Of a stretch of 64,000 nt of DNA, positions 40,832-49,810 are shown piece by piece. The DNA is from Acidobacteriota bacterium (lineage in GTDB: Bacteria > Acidobacteriota > Blastocatellia > RBC074). How positions within the stretch are numbered: position 1 is the first letter of the stretch; the number at the start of each line of letters is the position of its first letter. The position numbers and the translations under genes are program-made. The stretch is taken from the NCBI GenBank assembly GCA_016710075.1, contig JADJLO010000003.1, positions 231,173-295,172 on the forward strand, written 5' to 3'. The notes under the pieces were generated by a model. That model was not told the origin of the DNA, made no database searches, and saw only the letters and a program-made list of their open reading frames with translations.

Positions 40832-43681
40832 ATGAAAAGTCGGATTTTAATTGTTTCAGCATCAATTGGCGTATTGTCTCTGCTCGTCATCGCGTCGAGG
40901 TGGATTCTGCCGTTTATGGGAATGTCCGGTGTCGAAGGCGAGTTGGTCCATCCGCTGACGGGGACGGTCCCATCAATGACCATCGTGTTTTCGCTTTCCG
41001 CGATTACAGTATTGGTCATGCTCGGAAAAAGAGACGAAGTTGTTTATGACGAGCAGACCCAGGAATACCTTGAATCGACAATCTGGGATTATCCTCTGAT
41101 CGTAGTTGAAAATTCAGACCTGGAGTTCAACATAGAGCCGCCGGAAGAGAGGGTTTTGACAGGATTCAAGTCAAATGGAAATGGCGGATATGGAAGAGGC
41201 AGGGCACTGGAGATAACGGCTTTATCCTCTCATCGGGCGATTGATGAACGGGAATATGAACTGGCCGGAAATCCGGCGAAATCAGCGATTGGAGAACAGG
41301 GTAAAGCTGCGGGTGAGCGGATTACCGCAGGTCTGCTTTATGATCATGCCGGACAGGAATCTTTCAACGATTCCGGTGAGAATCATGCTGCAGAATCGGG
41401 CTTTAGAGAAATGCTTTTGAAAGTAACAGTGATAAATTCATCGGGGCAGCTTCCGCCGCCGTTGCCGGATTTTGCAGGAAGGGGATTTGAGCTTGCAGAG
41501 TTGCTGGCGGCGAGGGTGAGGCCGGGAGTCCGGATCCTTGGGCTTGAGGGGCTCGGAGGAATCGGCAAGACCACTCTGGCGGTCAAGCTGGCTCATGAGG
41601 TTGCATGCGATTATCCGGATGCGCAGGTTTATATTGATTTGAAAGGGACAAGCCCGTTGCCATTGCCTGTATCCGAAGCGCAGGCCCGCATCATCAGGAC
41701 CTTCCTGCCCACAGCGAGGCTGCCGGAAAATGAAGGAGAGTTGAGCCGGCTGTATCAATCGGTTTTGACGGGCAAGCGCATCCTGCTGTTGCTCGATAAT
41801 GCGGCCAATTCACAACAGGTAGCGGCGCTGCTTCCGCCGGAAGGGTGCCTGCCGGTGATCACATCGCGCCAGCATATTTCTTTACCTGAAATATTTTCCT
41901 GTACGCTCGACAGCCTGAACGAGCCGGAGGCGATCGAACTGCTCAACCGGTTGATCCCTCGATTGGGTCCGAAGGCCTGTCAGGTTGCTCAACTATGCGG
42001 CAGGATGCCGCTGGCGCTGAGGCTCGCCGCCGGCACGCTGACCCAGCATCCCGAAATGACGATCGATGAGTATGAGGCAAGGATTGAGGGAACAGGCAGG
42101 GCCTCAAGGCCGATAGAAGCTGTGCTCATGACCAGTTACGCGCTGCTCTCGCCGGGGCTGCAGAAGTTGTGGAGAATGCTGGCCGTCTTTACTGATACAT
42201 TTGATGTGCCGGCAGCCGCGGCATTGTGGAAGATCAACCCTGCCCGCGCGGCCAGGGCTTTGAACATGCTGCTGGCCAACAGCCTGATCGATCGCAACCG
42301 CAATACCCGCCGGTTCAGACTTCACGACAAGATGCTGCAATATGCCGATTCGAGGCTGACGGATGACGAGCGAGGCAAGGCGACCTATCTGCATTCCGCC
42401 CATTACCAGAGTGTGCTGCACGAAGCAGGCGCACTCTATGAACAGGGCGGTGAGTACCTCAAGCAGGGACTCGACATGCTTGATCTCGAATGGCACAACA
42501 TCCAGGCCGGACAGGTCTGGGCTGCTGTGAATACCTCGACGAATCGTTATGCCTGCGAACTCTGCAATTCATATCCCGATGCCGGCAAATATCTGCTTGA
42601 ACTTCGCCAGCATCCGCGCGAGAGGATCCGCTGGAGCGAATCGGCGCTCGAAGCCGCCAAAATTCTCAGGCGTCGAAAGGCCGTCGCCCGGCATCTGATC
42701 TCTCTCGGCAATTCCTACATAGATTTGAGTGAGTATCAGCACGCGATCGACTGTTGCCAGCAGGCTCTCCATCTGGCCAGGCAGATTTCCGATTACCGGT
42801 GCGAGGCTGATGCCCTGAACGGGCTCGGGACTGCTTATTTCATCGGCGGCGGCCCGGCACGAGCTCGTGAATTTCACGAATCGGCTCTGGAGATTGCAAG
42901 GGCGATTGAGGATCATCGTACTGAAGCCGTGGCCCTGGGCAGTCTCGGTTTGTCTCAGCAGGCGCTCGGCGATTTGAACGCGGCAACCATGCTCTTCGAT
43001 CAGCAGTTGAGAGTAGCAAGGGAGATCGGCGACAAGCGCAATGAAGCTTTCGCTCTGGGTGGTTTGGGAATGTCTCATCTCATGCTGGGGGATTCTCAGA
43101 TGGCAGTGGAACTGCTCAACCAGCAGCTCGAAATCACAAAAGAGATAGGCGATCGCAGAGGCGAGGCTAATGCACTCAATAATCTCGGCAGCGCATACGC
43201 CGGTCATAAGGATCCGAAAAATGCCGTCGAACTGCACCGGCAGGCGCTTGCAGTGGCACGAGAACTTGCCGACAGCCGCAGCGAAGCGGCTGCGCTCGGC
43301 GGTCTCGGAATCGCCTACTACATCGATGGTGATCCGGGCATCGCCGCGCAGTTCTTTGAGCAGCAGTTGAAAATAGCCGCCGAAATCGGAGATCAGCGCA
43401 ACGAATGTTATGCCCTCATTAATCTCGGCGAGGCGCTCACATCCCTGGGCGAGACTCAGCGTGCCATTGAGCTTCTCAACAAGGCATTCAACATGGCAAG
43501 ACAGTCAGAGGACATTCAGGGTCAGGCCAATGCATTGTTCAATCTGGCTCTGGCTCTCGATCGTTCGGGCGATCGGACTCACGCCATCTATCAGGCTGAG
43601 ACTTCGCTGGAACTGTTCGAAATCGGGGATCTCCCGGCCGCTTCTGTTGTCCGTGAAAAGCTCGCCGAGTGGAGGAAATAG
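40832..43681 (+). CDS. Membrane-anchored STAND NTPase, NB-ARC with TPR repeats
   Basis: A 949-residue signalling-type protein. Two membrane helices come first (about 5-25 and 40-60), then a disordered charged linker to about residue 215. The NB-ARC/STAND NTPase follows, with P-loop GLGGIGKTT (about 240-248), Walker B RILLLLDNAANSQQ and the GxP-type motif CGRMPLALRLAAG, and then a winged-helix part (FRLHDKMLQYADSRL). The C-terminal 350 residues are tandem TPR repeats of about 40 residues with a strong internal signature (REIGDKRNEAFALGGLGMSH). STAND proteins act as ATP-driven switches in regulation or immunity; the TPR end would be the sensor and the membrane part a possible effector. It stands alone with no enzymatic domain. 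Confidence 0.88.
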   Translation: MKSRILIVSASIGVLSLLVIASRWILPFMGMSGVEGELVHPLTGTVPSMTIVFSLSAITVLVMLGKRDEVVYDEQTQEYLESTIWDYPLIVVENSDLEFNIEPPEERVLTGFKSNGNGGYGRGRALEITALSSHRAIDEREYELAGNPAKSAIGEQGKAAGERITAGLLYDHAGQESFNDSGENHAAESGFREMLLKVTVINSSGQLPPPLPDFAGRGFELAELLAARVRPGVRILGLEGLGGIGKTTLAVKLAHEVACDYPDAQVYIDLKGTSPLPLPVSEAQARIIRTFLPTARLPENEGELSRLYQSVLTGKRILLLLDNAANSQQVAALLPPEGCLPVITSRQHISLPEIFSCTLDSLNEPEAIELLNRLIPRLGPKACQVAQLCGRMPLALRLAAGTLTQHPEMTIDEYEARIEGTGRASRPIEAVLMTSYALLSPGLQKLWRMLAVFTDTFDVPAAAALWKINPARAARALNMLLANSLIDRNRNTRRFRLHDKMLQYADSRLTDDERGKATYLHSAHYQSVLHEAGALYEQGGEYLKQGLDMLDLEWHNIQAGQVWAAVNTSTNRYACELCNSYPDAGKYLLELRQHPRERIRWSESALEAAKILRRRKAVARHLISLGNSYIDLSEYQHAIDCCQQALHLARQISDYRCEADALNGLGTAYFIGGGPARAREFHESALEIARAIEDHRTEAVALGSLGLSQQALGDLNAATMLFDQQLRVAREIGDKRNEAFALGGLGMSHLMLGDSQMAVELLNQQLEITKEIGDRRGEANALNNLGSAYAGHKDPKNAVELHRQALAVARELADSRSEAAALGGLGIAYYIDGDPGIAAQFFEQQLKIAAEIGDQRNECYALINLGEALTSLGETQRAIELLNKAFNMARQSEDIQGQANALFNLALALDRSGDRTHAIYQAETSLELFEIGDLPAASVVREKLAEWRK

Positions 43682-43816
43682 AGATTACGAAACAGACGAA
43701 AATTTTTCAAACGTTGAAACGACTATTTTCTTATGAATAACGATATTTCACTGAAACTACAATATTCACACCATCTGACTTTTTCGTCTGTTTCGTTTAT
43801 TTCGTCTGTTTCGCAA
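43681..43816. repeat. 9-bp ACGAAAYAR array, inverted pair (array B2)
   Basis: The left arm begins inside the TAG stop of the STAND gene (AGATTACGAAACAGACGAAA, from 43682); the right arm (43780-43816) lies within the last codons of the M1 peptidase gene and encodes its Arg/Asn-rich tail. The loop between is almost identical to that of array B5 at 49826-49903. Confidence 0.9.
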
Positions 43817-45529
43817 TCTGCCTTCTTGCCTTCTTATCTTTACAGTCCTTTCGAGTTCGTCCATAACTTCCAGCACTTTCAATTCCAGATCCCTGTCCAG
43901 CCGATTATTTTTGAGGAAACGTTTGACTAGATCGAGAGCCTCCGGGTTTTTCTGGCCGCCGATGAATGAGTTGAGCCAGGCGAGGACGAAGAAGATTTTT
44001 CGCTGACGCTTGACCTGCGGCAGTGCTTCGAGAGCGGGCTTGAGATAGGGCAGGGTGAGTTGTGACTGATTGAGGGAGTTGAATGTCCCGAGGCTGCCTT
44101 CAATCCAGTCTTCGGGGACATTGGGGTTGCTCAGGTAATCGTTGAAGTATCTCTGTTTTGAGTTGGCATCGGCGCGGGCGGCCGAGGCGATATAGGCATG
44201 TTTGCGTCCGTCGTCAGTATTGTCATTTGCTGTTTCGATTTTGAGAAGGCTTTCTGCTTCAGGATCGTTTTGAGCAATAAGAGATGTCACGAGGCGCCAT
44301 CTGTCGACCTGCTTGATTTCGACTCCCTGGGCCGAGGTCCTGCCCGAGAGCAGGTCTTTCAATTTCTGTCTGCCGTTGGCAGTCGTTGCGATGACACGAA
44401 ACGCGCGGAAATAAGTAATCCTCAAGCCCGGATCCGGCGCGTTCATCATCCGCTCGAAACACAGCTCCTCGAGTTTCGGTGCAATCTGAATCCGGGCAGC
44501 ATCCGAAAGGTAGCGTTGGAATGTACGAGTGGAGCGATCGAGCAGGCTCTGGGCCAGCTCTTCATCTTTTTCCGCCGGCAGGGATTTCATGACCAGTGCG
44601 AGGTACTCCCTGGGATCGAGCTCTGCCTCTCGCACGGCATCCCAGAGGGCGCCCCAGAGCATGGTTCGATGAAAATCGTCGGTGATGTTTGAGATACTGG
44701 TCATCACGGCGTCGCGACTGCGTTGATCGAGCAGGTATCGGCCATAGCCGAAATCGGCGTCATTGGCGAAGATGTAAAGGGGGCATTTCTGTCCGATTGC
44801 CTGTTCGACAGGTGATTTGCTGTCATCGAGCGACACGGTTATCCCGATTGCCGGTGAGTTTTCGTAGGCGAGCATCAGCCGTGTCTTGACGGGCCAGATG
44901 CCTCCCTCACCGAGGACATCCCGTTGTTTGATGACGAACCGGTCGATCCTGCCCTTTGAGTCGCAGCTCCATTCGGTTTCGATCTGAGGCATGCCGCGGC
45001 GCCTGACCCAGACCTCCGCCCACCTTCCAAGCGACCGGCCCGAAGCCATTTCAAAAGCCCTGATAAGATCGTTCCATTCCGCATTGGAGTAGGCGTGTTT
45101 TTTAACAAACAGCCTGACGCCGCTGCGGAAATTGTCCTCGCCGATTACGTTGGAGAGTTGCTTGAGTATGGCCGGGGCTTTCTGATAAACGATCGCTCCA
45201 TAGGCCGATTTTGCGTCTTTCAGATTTGGGACTTTCTGGTAGATGGGCGTCGTGCCTTTCGTCGAATCGATGTTGTAAGCGAGAGGCTTGAGCGCCTGAT
45301 AGAACCTCTTCCAGATTTCGCTGCGATCATAAATAGCGGCCATCGAGTGGTAAGCCATGAAATTGGCGAATCCCTCTTTCAGCCACAGATCGTCAAACCA
45401 GCGCATCGTCACCAGATCGCCAAACCACTGATGAGCGAGTTCATGAAGGATCAGTGAAGCCCGGCCAAGCTGGTCGCTTCTGGTGGGAGTCGTGCGAAAG
45501 AGGATCGAATCCTCGCGCAGGAATGTCGC
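43766..45529 (-). CDS. M1-family metallo-aminopeptidase, C-terminal segment with zinc site
   Basis: Main catalytic part of a zinc aminopeptidase that removes N-terminal residues from peptides. Reading from the frameshift near 45530, it contains the zinc-binding HELAH in SLILHELAHQWFGDLV and the third ligand Glu in WLKEGFANFMAYHS, as in all M1 enzymes. The rest is a long helical ERAP1-C-like domain. The last 20 residues are RLRNRRNKRNRRK and similar, translated directly from the 9-bp repeat array B2, so the original stop was probably lost or the repeat inserted at the end of the gene. The NHL/M23 gene lies upstream on the same strand. Confidence 0.88.
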   Translation of the reverse strand, partial: ATFLREDSILFRTTPTRSDQLGRASLILHELAHQWFGDLVTMRWFDDLWLKEGFANFMAYHSMAAIYDRSEIWKRFYQALKPLAYNIDSTKGTTPIYQKVPNLKDAKSAYGAIVYQKAPAILKQLSNVIGEDNFRSGVRLFVKKHAYSNAEWNDLIRAFEMASGRSLGRWAEVWVRRRGMPQIETEWSCDSKGRIDRFVIKQRDVLGEGGIWPVKTRLMLAYENSPAIGITVSLDDSKSPVEQAIGQKCPLYIFANDADFGYGRYLLDQRSRDAVMTSISNITDDFHRTMLWGALWDAVREAELDPREYLALVMKSLPAEKDEELAQSLLDRSTRTFQRYLSDAARIQIAPKLEELCFERMMNAPDPGLRITYFRAFRVIATTANGRQKLKDLLSGRTSAQGVEIKQVDRWRLVTSLIAQNDPEAESLLKIETANDNTDDGRKHAYIASAARADANSKQRYFNDYLSNPNVPEDWIEGSLGTFNSLNQSQLTLPYLKPALEALPQVKRQRKIFFVLAWLNSFIGGQKNPEALDLVKRFLKNNRLDRDLELKVLEVMDELERTVKIRRQEGRLRNRRNKRNRRKSQMV

Positions 45530-46476
45530 CCCGCGTGTTCCATCCCGCCGTAGGCAAAACCGGGCAGCAGCACCTGATCATATTTCGTGAACGGGAACCG
45601 GTGATCGAAGTAGTCGATGTAGTGCTTCATCCCCGATCGCGTCAGGCTGAATACCTCGGGCAAATGCTCCGTTGCCCGGTTAACCTGGGATTTTCGCACC
45701 AGGACTCTCAGATCGACTTCCGGTTTCGTCTCGTCATTGAATATCTGAAACGGCCCGGCTGCAAACGCGAAGAGATATGTGCTGATCGGCGGAGTCGGCT
45801 CGAATTCGAAAATGGATACTCCATCACCATCGGGCGATCTTCGCTCGAGCCTCGAATTGCCGATCACCGTCCAGTCGCTTTTTGTTCTAACTGAAAAATG
45901 GAACTTCGCTTTCAGATCGGGCTGGTCGAAGCAGGGGAAAGCCAGGCTGGCATCCATCGGCACGAACAGAGTGTAGACATATTCACTGCCGTCATCGCGG
46001 TCGAGATAACGAATCAATGGCCGGCCGGCGGCTGAAGATTTTGTTTCGAATGAAAGCGAAACTCTGTTCTCCCCGGCTTTGAAATGATCGCCGGGAATAA
46101 CAATGTGGCCGTTGATCTGCAGGGCATCAGCGACAGCCACGCCATTCACAGCCAGATCGCTGATCCGACCGTTGATCGTTCGCCCCTGTTCATCGAGATC
46201 CCTGAAATCGATTACTATCGGATCGGTTTTCACACTCAGCGTGAATGAGATTTCCTCTTTCCCGATGACTTTCTCTGTGCCGGGGACGATTTCGATCTTC
46301 AGCTTGTACCCGAGTTCCGAGATTCCTGCAGCTCTCTCAGTCGCCAATTCGCGGGAAACACCTTCGGTAACGTTCATATTCATTGATGTTGAAGAGATTA
46401 CGAAAAAGACGGAATAAACGAAGCAGGCGAAAAGTATCCGGAGATACATGTGTTTAAATCTATTTTGGATTTTCAT
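45451..46476 (-). CDS. M1-family metallo-aminopeptidase, N-terminal segment (frameshifted)
   Basis: First part of the aminopeptidase, covering the saddle-like N-terminal beta domain (LGYKLKIEIVPGTEKVIGKE, VYTLFVPMDASLAFPCFDQP) up to the substrate-anchor motif FAYGGMEHAG, the GAMEN equivalent. The frame is lost in a CCCC run (GGGG on the coding strand) at 45529-45532; one more G gives HAGATFLREDSILF and restores the zinc site. ATG at 46476 overlaps the NHL/M23 stop by 17 bp; a second ATG at 46449 is also possible. The hydrophobic signal-like stretch FACFVYSVFFVIS is coded by a 9-bp repeat array. The full protein would have about 900 residues. Confidence 0.85.
   Translation of the reverse strand: MKIQNRFKHMYLRILFACFVYSVFFVISSTSMNMNVTEGVSRELATERAAGISELGYKLKIEIVPGTEKVIGKEEISFTLSVKTDPIVIDFRDLDEQGRTINGRISDLAVNGVAVADALQINGHIVIPGDHFKAGENRVSLSFETKSSAAGRPLIRYLDRDDGSEYVYTLFVPMDASLAFPCFDQPDLKAKFHFSVRTKSDWTVIGNSRLERRSPDGDGVSIFEFEPTPPISTYLFAFAAGPFQIFNDETKPEVDLRVLVRKSQVNRATEHLPEVFSLTRSGMKHYIDYFDHRFPFTKYDQVLLPGFAYGGMEHAGRHSCARIRSSFARLPPEATSLAGLH
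46392..46431. repeat. 9-bp ACGAAAYAR array inside the M1 peptidase gene (array B3)
   Basis: GAGATTACG-AAAAAGACG-GAATAAACG-AAGCAGGCG-AAAAG matches the 9-bp family with a few substitutions. On the minus strand, in the M1 reading frame, it codes for FACFVYSVFFVIS, the apparent signal-peptide core. It is a single arm with no inverted partner. Confidence 0.85.
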
Positions 46477-46792
46477 TCCTGATAGCCAGGTCATATTTTG
46501 ATTGATTGCCGAAATAATCTTCAGCGATCAGTCTTAGGACGTATTCGCCCTGCGGGAGTCTGCTCAGGTCGAGTAAATCTTCTGAGGACATCCCGTCGCG
46601 GACACGGTTTGTGATGATGTATTCGAATACTGTAACTCCCTGGTAACCTGACTGGCTGCCCGGAGCATAGGCCAATCTGGCGGCATCCTCATCGTGAGGG
46701 ATTATATTGAAGATGATGGTGTAGAGCGGCTCTCTGTAATCGGGGAGTGGCGAGCCATCGGGTCTGAGCAATTGATAACCGAGCCGGTAAAG
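46460..46792 (-). CDS. NHL-repeat/M23-like exported protein, C-terminal segment
   Basis: End of the protein described at 46702-48588. Reading begins LYRLGYQLLRPDGSPLPDYR after the frameshift at 46793-46795 and shows beta-sandwich-like sequence (REPLYTIIFNIIPHDEDAAR, FEYIITNRVRDGMS, GEYVLRLIAEDYFGNQSKYD), resembling an Ig- or FlgD-like accessory domain. The stop overlaps the start of the M1 peptidase gene, so the two are translationally linked. Confidence 0.75.
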   Translation of the reverse strand, partial: LYRLGYQLLRPDGSPLPDYREPLYTIIFNIIPHDEDAARLAYAPGSQSGYQGVTVFEYIITNRVRDGMSSEDLLDLSRLPQGEYVLRLIAEDYFGNQSKYDLAIRNENPK

Positions 46793-48588
46793 CCCAAGTC
46801 TTCTGTTTTTGGATTTCCATCGACCTGATCGTAGGCGCGGAGCATGATCTTGAGTCTGCCATAAGCTGTCAGACCTTTCTGATCCTTCTCGCCGGATTGA
46901 TACAAGAGACGGTTATCATCATCCCTGATCGTTATCTTCTCGATTACCGGGGCAATCGTATCGGCCAGATTTGGAAGCTTCAATGCTGAAAGCCCGTTGA
47001 ACTCGAATCCGGATGGCCCTGTGACCAGATGCACGTGGTTAAGCCGGTTGAGTGTTCCGATGATATCGCCGGAGTTGATTCTTGTGCCGCGACGGATGCG
47101 GACGCGGTAAACCTGCCCCTCGGAATTTTTGCGGTAAGTTATCGCGCCTTCAGGGAAATTGCCGACGGGCAGATCGTTCTGATCGCGCCCGATGCGCAGG
47201 TGAATATATTCAAACAGCGGCGTCCTGAATCTTTCGCGAATGCCTCCGGCATCGGTCGCCGCAAGCGGCCTGGTGATTGGCTCACTGTGCATCGCATGCA
47301 CCAGCTCTCCGTATGGGCCGGCAATATCCAGTCCCGTATGAAACCATGCGAAACCGTCCGACTGCTGCTCGCCCCTGATCTCTCCGAAGGTGCCTGCAAT
47401 ATCCCGGAGGTTATTTGGAGGATCGAAGGGCCAGCGCGGCTCCAGCATCTTGCGCATTTCGCCGGGGCTCAAAACCTTCGACGTCAAATCCATGCTGCGC
47501 CCGACATCCGATCCGCTGGTAATCAGTGCCCGGATCAAACCGTTGGCGGAATCGGCAAAGGCCAGTTCTCCATCCGGCAGAAGTGTCAGCCCTGCCGGCC
47601 TGTTGAGCGCTGAATCCGACAACGGACCATCTTTGAGCCCGGGGAAGCTGCCGCCGGCAAGCGTCACAACAGACTGCTTGTCGCCGGTTGTGACAAGCCT
47701 TATCGACGACCACCCATAATCCGAAACGTAGAATGAGTTCTTGTCGCGAATCAGAATCGATATCGGCTCATCGATGTATCCCTGCGATCCATCGGGTGAG
47801 TCAGAGCCTGCGATCGTCGTCACAAGCCCGTTCATCTCGACTCGCCGGATACGATGATTGCCGGTGTCGGCGACAATCAACGACCCGTCATTCGCCTGAA
47901 CAAGCCCGCACGGAGTATCGAATCGGGCGCTGTCTCCCATTCCGTCGGCATAACCCGGCTCACTGAACCCGGCTAGAGTCCTGACTTGCCCATCTTTCGA
48001 GATGACGCGGATCCTGTCATTGTATGTGTCCGCTACAAAAATCGACCCGTCATCTGAAATGGCGATTCCAACCGGCCCGTTGAATCGGGCCTGCGTCGCC
48101 GGCCCATCATTGAAGCCGCTGATGCCGTTGATTCCGCCGATCACTTCCGTCGACCCTCTCTTCAGGTTAATCCGAACGATTGTGTGAGCCCCTGTATTTG
48201 CCACGATCAGATTGCCGTCATCATCGAATGCAATTGCCGAAGGAGTCTCCAGCCCTTCGGCTACAACAGTTTCTCCCTGCGACTTCGATCCGGCCTGATA
48301 GCCTTTGTATGGAATGCGATAGATGCGGCCCGAGACGCTCTCGCTGATGAACAGATCCCCGTTGCCGTCGACGGCAATGCCGAAAGGTTCGTGGTGATAC
48401 CTGACCGGGTTTTCATCCGGGCCTGAAATTGCAATCGTCCTGACACTGACGAAAGCCCCGGGCCGAGTGCTCCATACCCGCCAGATCACCAGGCTGAAAA
48501 TCAGCATCGCTGCAAGCCACGTCACAAAAATGGCCTGCGACCTTGAAAAATTTGCGGGATACCTTGATTTGACGCTGCGTTGACTCAT
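46702..48588 (-). CDS. Exported NHL-repeat protein fused to an M23-like peptidase domain (frameshifted)
   Basis: A membrane-anchored or exported protein of about 710 residues when rebuilt. After an N-terminal anchor (AIFVTWLAAMLIFSLVIWRV), residues about 55-370 are NHL propeller repeats (PSAIAFDDDGNLIVANTGAH, PVGIAISDDGSIFVADTYND and others). Residues about 390-540 resemble an M23/LytM endopeptidase: FHTGLDIAGPYGELVHAM for the H-x-D half and NHVHLVTGP for the H-x-H half. This order of a beta-propeller before an M23 domain is unusual. The frame fails in a GGG/CCC run at 46793-46795, so the last residues to 46702 are out of register. Cell-wall or extracellular binding is inferred. M1 peptidase follows in the operon. 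Confidence 0.82.
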   Translation of the reverse strand: MSQRSVKSRYPANFSRSQAIFVTWLAAMLIFSLVIWRVWSTRPGAFVSVRTIAISGPDENPVRYHHEPFGIAVDGNGDLFISESVSGRIYRIPYKGYQAGSKSQGETVVAEGLETPSAIAFDDDGNLIVANTGAHTIVRINLKRGSTEVIGGINGISGFNDGPATQARFNGPVGIAISDDGSIFVADTYNDRIRVISKDGQVRTLAGFSEPGYADGMGDSARFDTPCGLVQANDGSLIVADTGNHRIRRVEMNGLVTTIAGSDSPDGSQGYIDEPISILIRDKNSFYVSDYGWSSIRLVTTGDKQSVVTLAGGSFPGLKDGPLSDSALNRPAGLTLLPDGELAFADSANGLIRALITSGSDVGRSMDLTSKVLSPGEMRKMLEPRWPFDPPNNLRDIAGTFGEIRGEQQSDGFAWFHTGLDIAGPYGELVHAMHSEPITRPLAATDAGGIRERFRTPLFEYIHLRIGRDQNDLPVGNFPEGAITYRKNSEGQVYRVRIRRGTRINSGDIIGTLNRLNHVHLVTGPSGFEFNGLSALKLPNLADTIAPVIEKITIRDDDNRLLYQSGEKDQKGLTAYGRLKIMLRAYDQVDGNPKTEDLGFTGSVINCSDPMARHSPITESRSTPSSSI

Positions 48589-48738
48589 CTCCAGCCAGTT
48601 TATCCAAATTTTTTGTCGATAGCCAATTGCAACCCGTCGGGTTGTGAGTACCTAACAGACGAGATAATAACTGGGTGGATCTTGCGCTTCCTCTGAAATC
48701 ACTTCATTCATAAGAAAATCGTTATTTCAACCATTGAA

Positions 48739-48786
48739 AAATTTTCGTCTGTTTCGTTTATTTCGCCGGTTTCGTATTCTCTCTTC
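48739..48786. repeat. 9-bp ACGAAAYAR array, single inverted arm (array B4)
   Basis: TTTTCGTCTGTTTCGTTTAT and onward in the reverse sense, in the 226-bp divergent spacer between the NHL/M23 gene and the YihY gene. It is preceded by ATAAGAAAATCG, which resembles the inverse of the loop of B2 and B5, so it may be one half of a decayed element. Any promoters of both genes share this spacer. Confidence 0.75.
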
Positions 48787-48814
48787 CTGTCTGATTTTGT
48801 AATCTCTCTCAATC

Positions 48815-49810
48815 ATGGAAACTTCAAGAATCAAGACATCACCGCAGACCGAAAAGTTCGACACTCCGCAGGAGACTCGCGGGCTGGGATTTTATATCAG
48901 AGGCAGTTGGAGCTATTTCAAGCGCATGTGGCCGGCGATCTATGATCTGACAGAGACTGAAACATACGTCAATGCCTCGGCCATCGCCTTCAACATCCTG
49001 CTCTCGTTCTTCTCGTTCACGGTTTTGATAGGGAGTTTTCTGATCAACGTTCTGCACTGGCAGCGGGGATATGAGACCAGCTTCCGGCTGCTCAGGTCGC
49101 TTGTCCCAAAAGAGTCGGGATTGCTCTTTCGCAGTCTTGATCAGGTGACTCAGGGACCCGGCGGAAAGGCAACCCTCGTGTCATTCGCGCTGCTGATCTT
49201 TTCAGCTTCTGGAGTATTCCAGCCTCTGGAACTGGCGCTCAACCGCGCCTGGGGCTTCAAGGAGCGCGGAATCATCAGGCAATATGCCGTTTACCTTGTC
49301 CTGGTGATTGTCTGCACACTGATCATCCTCTTCCCGGTCCTGATCGGCAGCTTTTATGATTTCCTGCTCGAAATGGTGCTCGGACAATCGCCGGCCCGCG
49401 AGATGGCTTTCAAGATCATAGGACCACTCATCTCTTTGCCGTTCGTCGCCATAGTCTTTTTCGTGATCTACTATTTCGTTCCGAACGGCAAGGTCAAGAC
49501 TCCACAGGTCGTCTTCACTTCCGTTGCCATGAGCCTGCTCTGGCTGATCGGCATGTTCCTCTTCAAACTCGCCCTGCCGCTGCTCGACTTCGAATCCAGT
49601 TATAAACAGCTCTCGTCGCTGATGGCTCTGATTACCTGGATCTTCGTCACCGCTTTCATCCTCATTCTCGGAGCCAATCTCTCTGTCCGCGAAGTATTGC
49701 CCCGTCGCTGGACCGGATTATTGCCGAAACGTTGGGATGGTTCGTCTCAGCGGGAAGAAGTGGAGAGTACAAAACAAGAGGGAAGAGAGATTACGAAACA
49801 GACGAAATAA
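48815..49810 (+). CDS. YihY/BrkB-family inner-membrane protein
   Basis: Polytopic membrane protein of 331 residues. After a short cytoplasmic start come the family region YVNASAIAFNILLSFFSFTV and about six helices, with the conserved PLELALNRAWGFKERG between helices 2 and 3, YFVPNGKVKTPQVVFTSVAM and a final LITWIFVTAFILILGANLSV. YihY proteins are of unknown molecular function; earlier claims of RNase activity for this family were wrong. ATG at 48815. The tail GREITKQTK and the stop codon are translated from the first units of the 9-bp array B5, so the natural C-terminus may have been overwritten. Confidence 0.9.
   Translation: METSRIKTSPQTEKFDTPQETRGLGFYIRGSWSYFKRMWPAIYDLTETETYVNASAIAFNILLSFFSFTVLIGSFLINVLHWQRGYETSFRLLRSLVPKESGLLFRSLDQVTQGPGGKATLVSFALLIFSASGVFQPLELALNRAWGFKERGIIRQYAVYLVLVIVCTLIILFPVLIGSFYDFLLEMVLGQSPAREMAFKIIGPLISLPFVAIVFFVIYYFVPNGKVKTPQVVFTSVAMSLLWLIGMFLFKLALPLLDFESSYKQLSSLMALITWIFVTAFILILGANLSVREVLPRRWTGLLPKRWDGSSQREEVESTKQEGREITKQTK

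Noticed and set aside
40832..43681. STAND protein as part of a defence island
   Set aside because: No restriction, toxin-antitoxin, CBASS or other defence genes are adjacent; kept only as a stand-alone candidate.
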